DNA from: JBOHHR01 sp050740975
Lineage (GTDB): Bacteria; Pseudomonadota; Gammaproteobacteria; JBOHHR01
Direction of reading: 5' to 3'
Length of the DNA stretch: 8,171 nucleotides
Assembly: GCA_050740975.1 (NCBI GenBank)
Contig: JBOIEE010000023.1
Coordinates: 1 to 8,171 of the forward strand
The position numbers and the translations under genes are program-made. Numbering within the stretch: the stretch's first letter is position 1; the number at the start of each line of letters is the position of its first letter. Under the pieces are notes generated by a model, which searched no databases, was not told where the DNA came from, and saw only the letters and a list, made by a program, of their open reading frames with translations. Shown here in pieces: positions 1 to 6,317 of the stretch.

Positions 1-103
1 AGTATCCAAGCTCGCCTTGATAGGCGCAGAACAGATTTTGATGCGCGAGGTGGATGCCGCCGCCCACAGTGAAGTCTTGGAAAAGTTGAGCGCGCAACTG
101 TAG
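1..103 (+). CDS. atpF: ATP synthase F0 subunit b, C-terminal end (partial)
   Basis: This is the last 33 codons of the membrane-anchored stalk subunit b, read in the frame starting at position 2 and ending with TAG at 101-103. Subunit b forms the peripheral stator that holds the F1 head against the membrane ring by binding subunit delta. The visible tail contains an A-E-Q-I-L-M-R-E-V-D-A-A-A-H core and ends L-E-K-L-S-A-Q-L. This parallels the E. coli subunit b tail (GAEKI, VDEAA, then DKLVAEL). The transmembrane N-terminus and most of the coiled coil lie outside the window. The stop is only 7 nt before the atpH start, consistent with tight operon coupling. Identification rests on the tail match plus gene order. 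Confidence 0.9.
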   Translation, partial: VSKLALIGAEQILMREVDAAAHSEVLEKLSAQL

Positions 104-110
104 GGCCGGC

Positions 111-644
111 ATGATCGAAAACGCGACCATTGCCAGGCCTTATGCAGTGGCGGCGTTTGCGCTGGCCCAAGAGCGGAATGAGCTTGGGGCTTGGTCCGAG
201 GCCTTGGAGTTTCTGGCCGCGGTGGTAGCTTATCCCGACATGCGGCGCGTCATCTCGGATCCGCGCATTGCGAGCGCTCGGTTATCGGAGCTGGTGCTCG
301 CCATCGGTGGCGAGCGCTACGCGGCGCTTGTGCGCAACTTCGTAAAGCTCCTGGTCGAGAACGGGCGCTTGCTGTTGGCGCCTGATATCGCGCGCTTATA
401 CGAAGCCAAAAAAGCCGAGGCCCAACGCAGCGTCGATGTCGAGGTAACCTCGGCTTTTGCGTTGAAGCCCGAGGAGACGGACAAGATCGCGCAAGCAGTT
501 ACCCAGCGGCTGGGCAAAACGGTCAAGCTCAGCACCCGCGTAGACCGCCAGCTCATCGGCGGCGCCGTGGTGCGCGTGGGGGACTTGGTGATCGACGCCT
601 CATTGCGCGGCCGGCTCAATCAATTAGGTCACGCCTTCGGCTAA
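111..644 (+). CDS. atpH: ATP synthase F1 subunit delta (OSCP)
   Basis: This encodes the 177-residue delta subunit, which sits on top of the F1 alpha3-beta3 head and joins it to the b-subunit stator. The length equals that of the E. coli protein. The N-terminus (ATIARPYAVAAFALA) is the typical helical OSCP start. The C-terminal signature is clear: a Q-L-I-G-G-A-V-V-R-V-G-D stretch followed by D-A-S-L-R-G-R-L-N-Q-L. The start at 111 gives the family N-terminus; only a weak purine-rich stretch precedes it, so translation may be coupled to atpF, which ends 7 nt upstream. The gene ends in TAA. A 186-nt spacer with four hairpins separates it from atpA, whereas this junction is normally short. Confidence 0.95.
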   Translation: MIENATIARPYAVAAFALAQERNELGAWSEALEFLAAVVAYPDMRRVISDPRIASARLSELVLAIGGERYAALVRNFVKLLVENGRLLLAPDIARLYEAKKAEAQRSVDVEVTSAFALKPEETDKIAQAVTQRLGKTVKLSTRVDRQLIGGAVVRVGDLVIDASLRGRLNQLGHAFG

Positions 645-660
645 GCGGGGCGAACGGAAA

Positions 661-802
661 GGCACTTCGATTAATTCGAAGTGCCCAGCCGATTAGGGAT
701 AGGCGGCCCATTTCTCGAACAGGCAACTGTTTGAGAAAGGGAGCAAAGCAAAAATCGCATTTTTGCTTTGCGATGCGAAAAATTCCATGGATGGAATTTT
801 TC
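661..802 (+). repeat. Array of four tandem hairpins between atpH and atpA
   Basis: Four adjacent inverted repeats fill this spacer. The first is a perfect 10-bp stem, 661-670 with 676-685, loop 671-675. The second is a 12-bp stem with one G-T wobble, 711-722 with 727-738, closing a GCAA tetraloop. The third is a perfect 13-bp stem, 743-755 with 759-771, loop CGC. The fourth is a perfect 12-bp palindrome, 777-788 with 791-802, centred on two G residues. The stems do not share one sequence, so this is not a simple tandem duplication. No U-tract of terminator type follows the final stem before the atpA ribosome site. Possible roles, all inferred, are mRNA processing or stability control, or insertion of mobile palindromic elements. 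Confidence 0.85.
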
Positions 803-830
803 CAAGTCAGAAATTACTTGAGGGTAAGCG

Positions 831-2372
831 ATGCAGATCAGTGCGACAGAGATCAGTGAGCTGATAAAGAACAAGATCAAAGACCTCGAGCTTCCGGTGG
901 AGGCGCGGACGGAAGGGACCATCGTCAGCCTCAGCGACGGTATCGCGCGCATTCACGGTTTGAGCGACGTGATGCAGGGCGAGATGATCGAATTTCCTGG
1001 GGGCGTCTATGGCCTCGCCCTCAACCTGGAGCGGGATTCGGTGGGATCTGTCATCATGGGCGCCTACCAGCACCTGGCGGAGGGTGATACCGTCCGATGC
1101 ACCAAACGCATCTTGGAAGTGCCTGTGGGAGAAGCTCTACTTGGGCGCGTGGTCGACGCGCTCGGAAGCCCCATCGACGGTAAGGGGGACATCAAGCACC
1201 AAACCACGTCTCCCATAGAAAAGATCGCTCCTGGGGTCATCGCGCGCCAATCCGTCGGCCAGCCGGTGCAGACCGGGTTGAAGTCCATAGACTCCATGGT
1301 TCCCATCGGGCGCGGTCAACGGGAGCTCATCATCGGCGATCGCCAGACCGGGAAAACCGCCCTCGCCGTGGACACCATCATCAATCAGAAGGGCACTGGG
1401 GTGAAGTGCATCTATGTCGCCATCGGACAGAAGAATTCTTCCGTCAACGTGGTGGTGCGTAAGCTGGAAGAGCACGGCGCCATGGAGCACACCGTCATCG
1501 TGGCGGCCAGCGCTTCGGATCCCGCGGCCATGCAGTACATCGCCCCCTATTCGGGTTGTGCCATGGGCGAGTTCTTCCGCGATCGAGGGGAGGATGCCTT
1601 GATCATCTATGATGACCTGACCAAACAGGCCTGGGCCTATCGGCAGATCTCGCTGCTGCTCCGGCGGCCCCCCGGGCGCGAGGCTTATCCGGGCGATATC
1701 TTCTATCTGCATTCGCGTTTGCTGGAGCGCGCTTCGCGCTTAAATGCGGCCCACGTGGAAAAGATCACCCAAGGAGCCATCAAGGGCAAGACCGGATCCC
1801 TGACCGCGCTGCCGATCATCGAGACCCAAGCGGGCGACGTCTCGGCCTTCGTGCCAACCAACGTGATCTCCATCACGGATGGGCAGATCTACCTCGAAAA
1901 TTCTCTGTTCAACTCCGGCTTCCGGCCGGCGATCAACGCCGGGCTTTCGGTCTCGCGGGTAGGGGGCGCGGCGCAGACCAAGATCGTCAAAAAGCTGGGC
2001 GGCGGCGTGCGCCTGGCCTTGGCGCAATACCGGGAGCTCGCGGCGTTCGCCCAATTTGCCTCCGATCTGGATGAGGCGACCCGGCGCCAACTCGAGCGCG
2101 GCCAGCGCGTCATGGAGCTGATGAAGCAGAAACAATACTCCCCGCTCAGCGTCGCCCAGATGGCGGTCAGCCTGTTTGCGGTGGACCGGGGTTATCTCGA
2201 CGGCGTAGCGGTCGAGAAAATCAGCGCCTTTGAAACGGCCTTGCACAACTATATGAATAGCCATCAGGTCGATCTGATGAAGGAGATCAATGCCAGCGGT
2301 GACTACAATGAGGACATCGAGGCCCGGCTAAAGGCGGCTCTGGATGACTTCACCCAGACCCAAACCTGGTAG
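831..2372 (+). CDS. atpA: ATP synthase F1 subunit alpha
   Basis: This encodes the 513-residue alpha subunit, the same length as in E. coli. Three copies alternate with beta in the F1 head and carry the non-catalytic nucleotide sites. The P-loop GDRQTGKT lies at residues 169-176. The Walker B region is L-I-I-Y-D-D-L-T around 257-264. The arginine finger of the S-V-S-R-V-G-G-A-A-Q motif is R376, numbered as in E. coli. The N-terminus matches the family, and GAGGG at 820-824 lies 6 nt before the ATG, a good ribosome site that fixes the start. The gene ends in TAG, 21 nt before atpG. A hairpin array lies directly upstream, so its 5' mRNA environment is unusual. Confidence 0.98.
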   Translation: MQISATEISELIKNKIKDLELPVEARTEGTIVSLSDGIARIHGLSDVMQGEMIEFPGGVYGLALNLERDSVGSVIMGAYQHLAEGDTVRCTKRILEVPVGEALLGRVVDALGSPIDGKGDIKHQTTSPIEKIAPGVIARQSVGQPVQTGLKSIDSMVPIGRGQRELIIGDRQTGKTALAVDTIINQKGTGVKCIYVAIGQKNSSVNVVVRKLEEHGAMEHTVIVAASASDPAAMQYIAPYSGCAMGEFFRDRGEDALIIYDDLTKQAWAYRQISLLLRRPPGREAYPGDIFYLHSRLLERASRLNAAHVEKITQGAIKGKTGSLTALPIIETQAGDVSAFVPTNVISITDGQIYLENSLFNSGFRPAINAGLSVSRVGGAAQTKIVKKLGGGVRLALAQYRELAAFAQFASDLDEATRRQLERGQRVMELMKQKQYSPLSVAQMAVSLFAVDRGYLDGVAVEKISAFETALHNYMNSHQVDLMKEINASGDYNEDIEARLKAALDDFTQTQTW

Positions 2373-2393
2373 TTCGATCATTTTTTAAATCCC

Positions 2394-3254
2394 ATGGCCG
2401 CGGCGAAAGAGATCCGAACTAAAATCGCGAGCGTCAAGAACACGCAGAAGATCACCGGCGCCATGCAAATGGTGGCGGCGAGCAAGATGCGCAAGGCGCA
2501 AGGTCGCATGCGCGCGGCGCGGCCTTACGCGGACAAGATGCGCAATGTCGTGGCCCACTTGGCTCACGCCAGGACCGAGTACAAGCACCCCTTCTTGCTC
2601 GATCGCGCGATCAAAAACGTCGGGTTCATCGTGGTGTCTACCGATCGCGGGCTGTGCGGCGGCTTGAACGCCAATATGTTTCGTGCCGTGATCCAGGCGA
2701 TCAAGGAGTGGGACAGCAACGGCGTTTCGGTGCAGATGTGCACCATAGGCGCCAAGGCGGCGGGGTTTTTCGGGAGGGTCGGCGGCCGGGTGGTGGCCCA
2801 GATCAGCCATCTCGGGGATAAGCCTGGGCTGCACGATCTGATCGGCACGGTCAAGGTGATGTTAGACGCCTTTTTGGAACAACGCGTAGACCGGGTCGAT
2901 CTGGTGTTCAACAATTTTGTGAATTCCATGACCCAGCGCCCGCGCATCGAGCAGCTACTCCCCATCGTTCCCAAAGGGCACGACGAATTGCGCCACCACT
3001 GGGATTACTTGTATGAGCCGGACGCCAAAGGCGTGCTGGACCACATACTGCAACGCTACATCGAATCTCTGGTGTACCAAGGGGTAATGGAGAACATCGC
3101 TTGCGAGCAAGCCGCGCGCATGGTAGCCATGAAGAGCGCCTCGGATAATGCCGGCACGCTGATCGAAGAGCTGCAATTGATTTACAACAAGGCCCGGCAA
3201 GCGGCGATCACCCAAGAGCTGGCCGAGATCGTCGGCGGCGCGGCGGCGGTTTAA
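2394..3254 (+). CDS. atpG: ATP synthase F1 subunit gamma
   Basis: This encodes the 286-residue rotor shaft of F1; the E. coli protein has 287 residues. The N-terminal helix (KEIRTKIASVKNTQKIT, then MQMVAASKMRKAQ) and the C-terminal helix (ELQLIYNKARQAAITQEL, then EIVGGAAAV) form the coiled coil that turns inside alpha3-beta3. The central S-T-D-R-G-L-C-G-G-L-N motif is also typical. The ATG at 2394 gives the family start, but its upstream stretch is T- and A-rich with no recognisable Shine-Dalgarno. Initiation probably depends on ribosomes finishing atpA 21 nt earlier. A 50-nt gap leads to atpD. Confidence 0.97.
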   Translation: MAAAKEIRTKIASVKNTQKITGAMQMVAASKMRKAQGRMRAARPYADKMRNVVAHLAHARTEYKHPFLLDRAIKNVGFIVVSTDRGLCGGLNANMFRAVIQAIKEWDSNGVSVQMCTIGAKAAGFFGRVGGRVVAQISHLGDKPGLHDLIGTVKVMLDAFLEQRVDRVDLVFNNFVNSMTQRPRIEQLLPIVPKGHDELRHHWDYLYEPDAKGVLDHILQRYIESLVYQGVMENIACEQAARMVAMKSASDNAGTLIEELQLIYNKARQAAITQELAEIVGGAAAV

Positions 3255-3304
3255 CAAGCTTGAAGATTTTCATCGTCACTTGAGCCTAAGGGGAAATAGA
3301 AGCA

Positions 3305-4681
3305 ATGAGTTTGGGTAGTGTGGTGCAGATCATCGGCGCCGTGGTGGATGTGCAATTTCCTCCGGAATCGGTGCCGAAAATCTATGATGCCTTAAAGGTG
3401 GAGGGAGACAAGCTGATCCTGGAGGTACAGCAGCAGCTCGGGGACGGCGTGGTTCGTACCATCGCCTTGGGCTCTACCGACGGGTTGAGGCGCGGCGTGC
3501 CGGCCGCCAATACGGGCGAGCCGATCGCGGTCCCGGTGGGGGAAAAAACCTTAGGAAGGATCATGAACGTGTTGGGTGAGCCTATCGATGAGCTGGGCGC
3601 GATCGACAGCACGCAAAAAAGGGTCATCCACCAGGAGGCACCCAAGTTCACCGATCTCTCTCCCACCACCGAGTTGCTGGAGACCGGGATCAAGGTCATC
3701 GATCTCATCTGTCCCTTCGCCAAGGGTGGCAAGGTCGGTCTGTTCGGGGGCGCTGGCGTGGGCAAGACCGTGAACATGATGGAGTTGATCCGCAACATCG
3801 CCACCGAGCACGCGGGGTATTCGGTCTTTGCGGGGGTGGGGGAACGCACCCGCGAAGGCAACGACTTCTATCTCGAGATGAAGGAGTCCAAGGTCCTCGA
3901 CAAGGTGTCGCTGGTTTACGGCCAGATGAACGAGCCACCGGGAAACCGCCTGCGCGTCGGCCTGACCGGACTCAGCATCGCGGAGCACTTCCGGGACGAG
4001 GGCCGCGATGTGCTGCTGTTCATCGACAACATCTATCGCTTCACCTTAGCCGGTGTGGAATGCTCGGCGCTCTTGGGGCGCATGCCCTCGGCGGTGGGCT
4101 ACCAGCCGACCTTAGCCGAGGAGATGGGAAAGCTACAAGAACGCATCACCTCCACCAAGACCGGCTCGATTACCTCCATTCAGGCGGTTTATGTGCCGGC
4201 CGATGACTTGACCGATCCTTCGCCGGCCACCACCTTCGCGCACCTCGATGCCACCGTGGTATTGTCGCGCCAGATCGCCGAGCTCGGGATCTATCCCGCC
4301 GTGGATCCGCTCGATTCCACCAGCCGCCAGCTCGATCCCCTGGTCGTGGGCCAAGAGCACTACGAGACGGCGCGCGCGGTGCAGAACACGCTGCAGCGCT
4401 ATAAGGAGCTGCGGGATATCATCGCCATCTTAGGCATGGATGAGCTGTCGGAAGAAGACAAGCTCACCGTTTTTCGCGCGCGCAAGATCCAACGCTTTCT
4501 GTCCCAACCGTTCTTCGTTGCCGAGGTCTTCACCGGCAGCTCGGGCAAATATGTGCCGCTGAAGGAGACCATCAAGGGCTTCAAGGGGATCGTGGAGGGC
4601 GCCTACGATCATCTGCCGGAACAGGCGTTCTACATGGTGGGCGCGATTGAAGAAGCCGTTGACAAAGCCGCCAAAGTCTAG
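3305..4681 (+). CDS. atpD: ATP synthase F1 subunit beta (catalytic)
   Basis: This encodes the 458-residue catalytic beta subunit (E. coli: 460), which makes or hydrolyses ATP at the beta/alpha interface. The P-loop GGAGVGKT lies at residues 148-155, with the key lysine at 154. The catalytic glutamate of the G-E-R-T-R-E-G motif is E180 (E181 in E. coli), followed by R181. The Walker B region is L-L-F-I-D-N-I-Y-R around 237-245. The regulatory DELSEED loop is intact at 379-385. An AAGGGG site at 3288-3293 precedes the ATG by 11 nt. The gene ends in TAG. The following spacer to atpC is 234 nt and structured, which is unusual, because atpD and atpC normally lie close together. Confidence 0.98.
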   Translation: MSLGSVVQIIGAVVDVQFPPESVPKIYDALKVEGDKLILEVQQQLGDGVVRTIALGSTDGLRRGVPAANTGEPIAVPVGEKTLGRIMNVLGEPIDELGAIDSTQKRVIHQEAPKFTDLSPTTELLETGIKVIDLICPFAKGGKVGLFGGAGVGKTVNMMELIRNIATEHAGYSVFAGVGERTREGNDFYLEMKESKVLDKVSLVYGQMNEPPGNRLRVGLTGLSIAEHFRDEGRDVLLFIDNIYRFTLAGVECSALLGRMPSAVGYQPTLAEEMGKLQERITSTKTGSITSIQAVYVPADDLTDPSPATTFAHLDATVVLSRQIAELGIYPAVDPLDSTSRQLDPLVVGQEHYETARAVQNTLQRYKELRDIIAILGMDELSEEDKLTVFRARKIQRFLSQPFFVAEVFTGSSGKYVPLKETIKGFKGIVEGAYDHLPEQAFYMVGAIEEAVDKAAKV

Positions 4682-4741
4682 GGAACCCTCTGCAAAAGTG
4701 TCACGAGCAGGCCCAGATGCGCGAAGCCGCGGAGCGCGAGA

Positions 4742-4807
4742 CCAATTCGCCGGGAGCGAATTGGAACAGCCGGCAGGCTGGCCCGAAGGGCGCAGGGCAG
4801 GATGCCC
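4742..4807 (+). repeat. Four tandem GC-rich hairpins between atpD and atpC
   Basis: Four short hairpins follow one another in the enlarged atpD-atpC spacer. They are a perfect 9-bp stem, 4742-4750 with 4756-4764; a 5-bp stem, 4767-4771 with 4776-4780; a 4-bp stem, 4781-4784 with 4788-4791; and a 5-bp stem, 4795-4799 with 4803-4807. All are perfectly paired with loops of 3 to 5 nt. No U-tract follows, so they are not a standard intrinsic terminator, and atpC downstream still has to be transcribed. The rest of the spacer (4808-4915) is GC-rich, repeats the word GCGAGC, and shows no gene. The hairpins could be an mRNA 3'-end stabiliser for atpD or a REP-like intergenic repeat; the sequence alone does not decide. 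Confidence 0.75.
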
Positions 4808-4915
4808 GGAGTACATATCAGCCTCGATAGGCGAGCGACGAGCGAGCACGCGACAAAGCAGATGGGCGGCGCAGCAACTTTTGCCGAGGTTTCCTAGCGG
4901 GATAGTGGTACGCTT

Positions 4916-5344
4916 ATGGCGATGACCATCCACGTCGATATCGTCAGCGCTGAGACCGAGATCTTCTCCGGGCAGGCCGAGATGGTGTTCGCGCCCGCGC
5001 AAGAAGGCGAGGTCGGCATCGCCCCGGGGCACACACCGCTGTTGACCAAGCTTAAGCCCGGCGAAGTGCGGCTTAAGTTCTCCGATGGCTCGGAAGAAGC
5101 GTTTTATGTCTCGGGCGGCATTCTCGAAGTGCAGCCGAGGCTAGTGACCGTATTGTCGGACACCGCCGCGAGGGCCCATGACCTGGACGAAGCCGCAGCG
5201 CTTGAGGCAAAGCAGCGCGCCGAGCAAAGCCTGCACGACCGCAGCGCGCAGATCGACTACGCCAAAGCCTTAGCGGAATGGGCCGAGGCGGCGGCCCAAC
5301 TGCAGGCTATCCAGCGCCTGCGCAAGCGCACGGGGCGGTCTTAG
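4916..5344 (+). CDS. atpC: ATP synthase F1 subunit epsilon
   Basis: This encodes the 142-residue epsilon subunit (E. coli: 139), part of the central stalk that couples the c-ring to gamma and can inhibit ATP hydrolysis. The N-terminal beta-barrel carries H-V-D-I-V-S-A-E, G-I-A-P-G-H-T-P-L-L-T and Y-V-S-G-G-I-L-E-V-Q-P, all family hallmarks. The C-terminal helical hairpin runs from about residue 87 to the end. The first ATG (4916) is chosen over the one at 4922 because it reproduces the MAMT start of E. coli. The ribosome site is weak: AGCGGGA at 4896-4902 lies 13 nt away. The long structured spacer upstream may lower its expression relative to beta. The gene ends in TAG at 5342-5344, and no clear terminator follows before the convergent gene. 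Confidence 0.96.
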   Translation: MAMTIHVDIVSAETEIFSGQAEMVFAPAQEGEVGIAPGHTPLLTKLKPGEVRLKFSDGSEEAFYVSGGILEVQPRLVTVLSDTAARAHDLDEAAALEAKQRAEQSLHDRSAQIDYAKALAEWAEAAAQLQAIQRLRKRTGRS

Positions 5345-5407
5345 CAGGAAACACGAGGCTGCACAGCACGGATCCTTCGGCCCTCTCCTCGGGTCGTGGC
5401 GCGGTGT

Positions 5408-6001
5408 TCATAACTCGGGTTTCGGTAAGCGCAGGACCAATTCGTCCCAGGCGATCACCACCCCCGGCAACACTCCTACCGGGGTGGTACCCGCCAGTTC
5501 CTGCATCGCTGGCTCGCCGTAGTGGCCATCGATCCAGCGGTAACAGGTGAGTAGGCGGTCGGTGGGATGTACTAGCCAATATTCCCGGACGCCAGCGCGT
5601 TCGTAAGTCCGCCGTTTAAGCATATAATCATGACCCGCGGTTGACGGTGATAACACCTCGACCACAAGATCCGGGGCGCCGCGCACGCCGCGTCGATCCA
5701 GCTTGGCGGCATCGCACACGACCAACACATCCGGTTGCACCACGGTATCGACGCGCTCATTCGATTCCATCGCCTTGGGCAGGCGCACATCGACCGGGGC
5801 CACGAAAGCCCGGCAAAGTTTACCTTCTAAAGCCCGCCGCAATTGAAAATATATTTCCCCGGCGATCTCCTGGTGATCGAGCGCAGGCGCTGGTGCCATA
5901 AGATAAGCGGCACCGTCGATCAATTCGTAGCGGACATTCTCCGGCCAGGTCAGATAGTCCGCATAGGTGTGATAACCGCTGTCACGCAGCGCCAGTCCCA
6001 T
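5408..6001 (-). CDS. Uma2-family putative restriction-endonuclease-fold protein
   Basis: This encodes 197 residues recognisable as the Uma2 (DUF820) family, which has a PD-(D/E)XK nuclease fold but whose biological role is mostly unknown. Motifs in order are Y-E-L-I-D-G (25-30), M-A-P-A-P-x-x-D-H-Q (35-44), Q-P-D-V-L-V-V (89-95), P-D-L-V-V-E-V-L-S-P-S-T (110-121), and then G-V-R-E-Y-W-L-V (137-144). D91, E115 and K129 are the likely active-site residues by family pattern, so the fold looks complete. A strong GGAGG ribosome site lies 6 nt before the ATG and fixes the start. It is convergent with atpC, 63 nt from its stop. Such genes are widespread as solitary accessory genes; no partner is visible here. 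Confidence 0.85.
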   Translation of the reverse strand: MGLALRDSGYHTYADYLTWPENVRYELIDGAAYLMAPAPALDHQEIAGEIYFQLRRALEGKLCRAFVAPVDVRLPKAMESNERVDTVVQPDVLVVCDAAKLDRRGVRGAPDLVVEVLSPSTAGHDYMLKRRTYERAGVREYWLVHPTDRLLTCYRWIDGHYGEPAMQELAGTTPVGVLPGVVIAWDELVLRLPKPEL

Positions 6002-6032
6002 GAACAGCCTCCATCCTATATATACTCGGGAG

Positions 6033-6061
6033 ATTCTACCCGGCGGTTAACGAGACCTCAA
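6033..6061 (-). promoter_or_regulatory. Candidate sigma70 promoter for the Uma2-family gene
   Basis: Read on the - strand, TTGAGG (6056-6061) and TAGAAT (6033-6038) are separated by 17 nt. They match the -35 and -10 consensus at 4 of 6 and 5 of 6 positions. The predicted start of transcription, near 6026, leaves a leader of about 25 nt containing the GGAGG ribosome site. An 8-nt TATATATA palindrome at 6017-6024 lies near that predicted start. Confidence 0.5.
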
Positions 6062-6317
6062 CTGAGCAGACCAAGCAAGGCGCGCCGGCCGCGGCGGCAA
6101 CATGTTCGAAGAACTACCGAACACAGTGGAGTTTGTTCTCTCGGGCAAATCACGCAGTGACTCGCCCGGACCGGGGGGTCGGTCTAGACCGACGGTGTAG
6201 ACGGTGTTGGGCGGCGGAACCCTCACTTACTCAAAGTTTGTTACGTTTCCTTCATCCTAACTACGGGTGGCTAGCGATTGCTAGTGTTCGCGCGGCTCAC
6301 AAGCGCGCGGGGTGGTC
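6062..6317. other. Palindrome-rich intergenic stretch between the Uma2-family gene and intI
   Basis: I see no convincing gene in the 316 nt between the two - strand genes (6002-6317). The stretch holds several inverted repeats. TGTTCG at 6103-6108 pairs with 6118-6123. A two-part stem has an outer arm 6142-6146 with 6164-6168 and an inner arm 6150-6153 with 6157-6160. A perfect 16-nt palindrome centred on TCTAGA lies at 6178-6193. Close to the intI stop are a 5-bp stem, 6271-6275 with 6280-6284, and a CGCGC stem, 6289-6293 with 6303-6307. None is followed by a U-run on the - strand, so an intrinsic terminator for intI is not clear. Confidence 0.5.

Noticed and set aside
4647..4925. 92-codon + strand frame covering the atpD-atpC spacer
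   Set aside because: It starts inside atpD, runs through the hairpins and overlaps the atpC start. Its Arg-, Ala- and Gly-rich composition reflects the repeats, and no ribosome site or known family supports it.
4430..5032. 200-codon open frame on the - strand antisense to atpD and atpC
   Set aside because: It overlaps two unmistakable ATP synthase genes and resembles no known protein. It is a by-product of GC-rich codon use, as are the other long antisense frames at 1137-1712, 1740-2264 and 3382-3861.
5345..5407. Bidirectional intrinsic terminator between atpC and the Uma2-family gene
   Set aside because: Only weak short inverted repeats are present (for example CCC and GGG around 5390), with no T-run on either strand.
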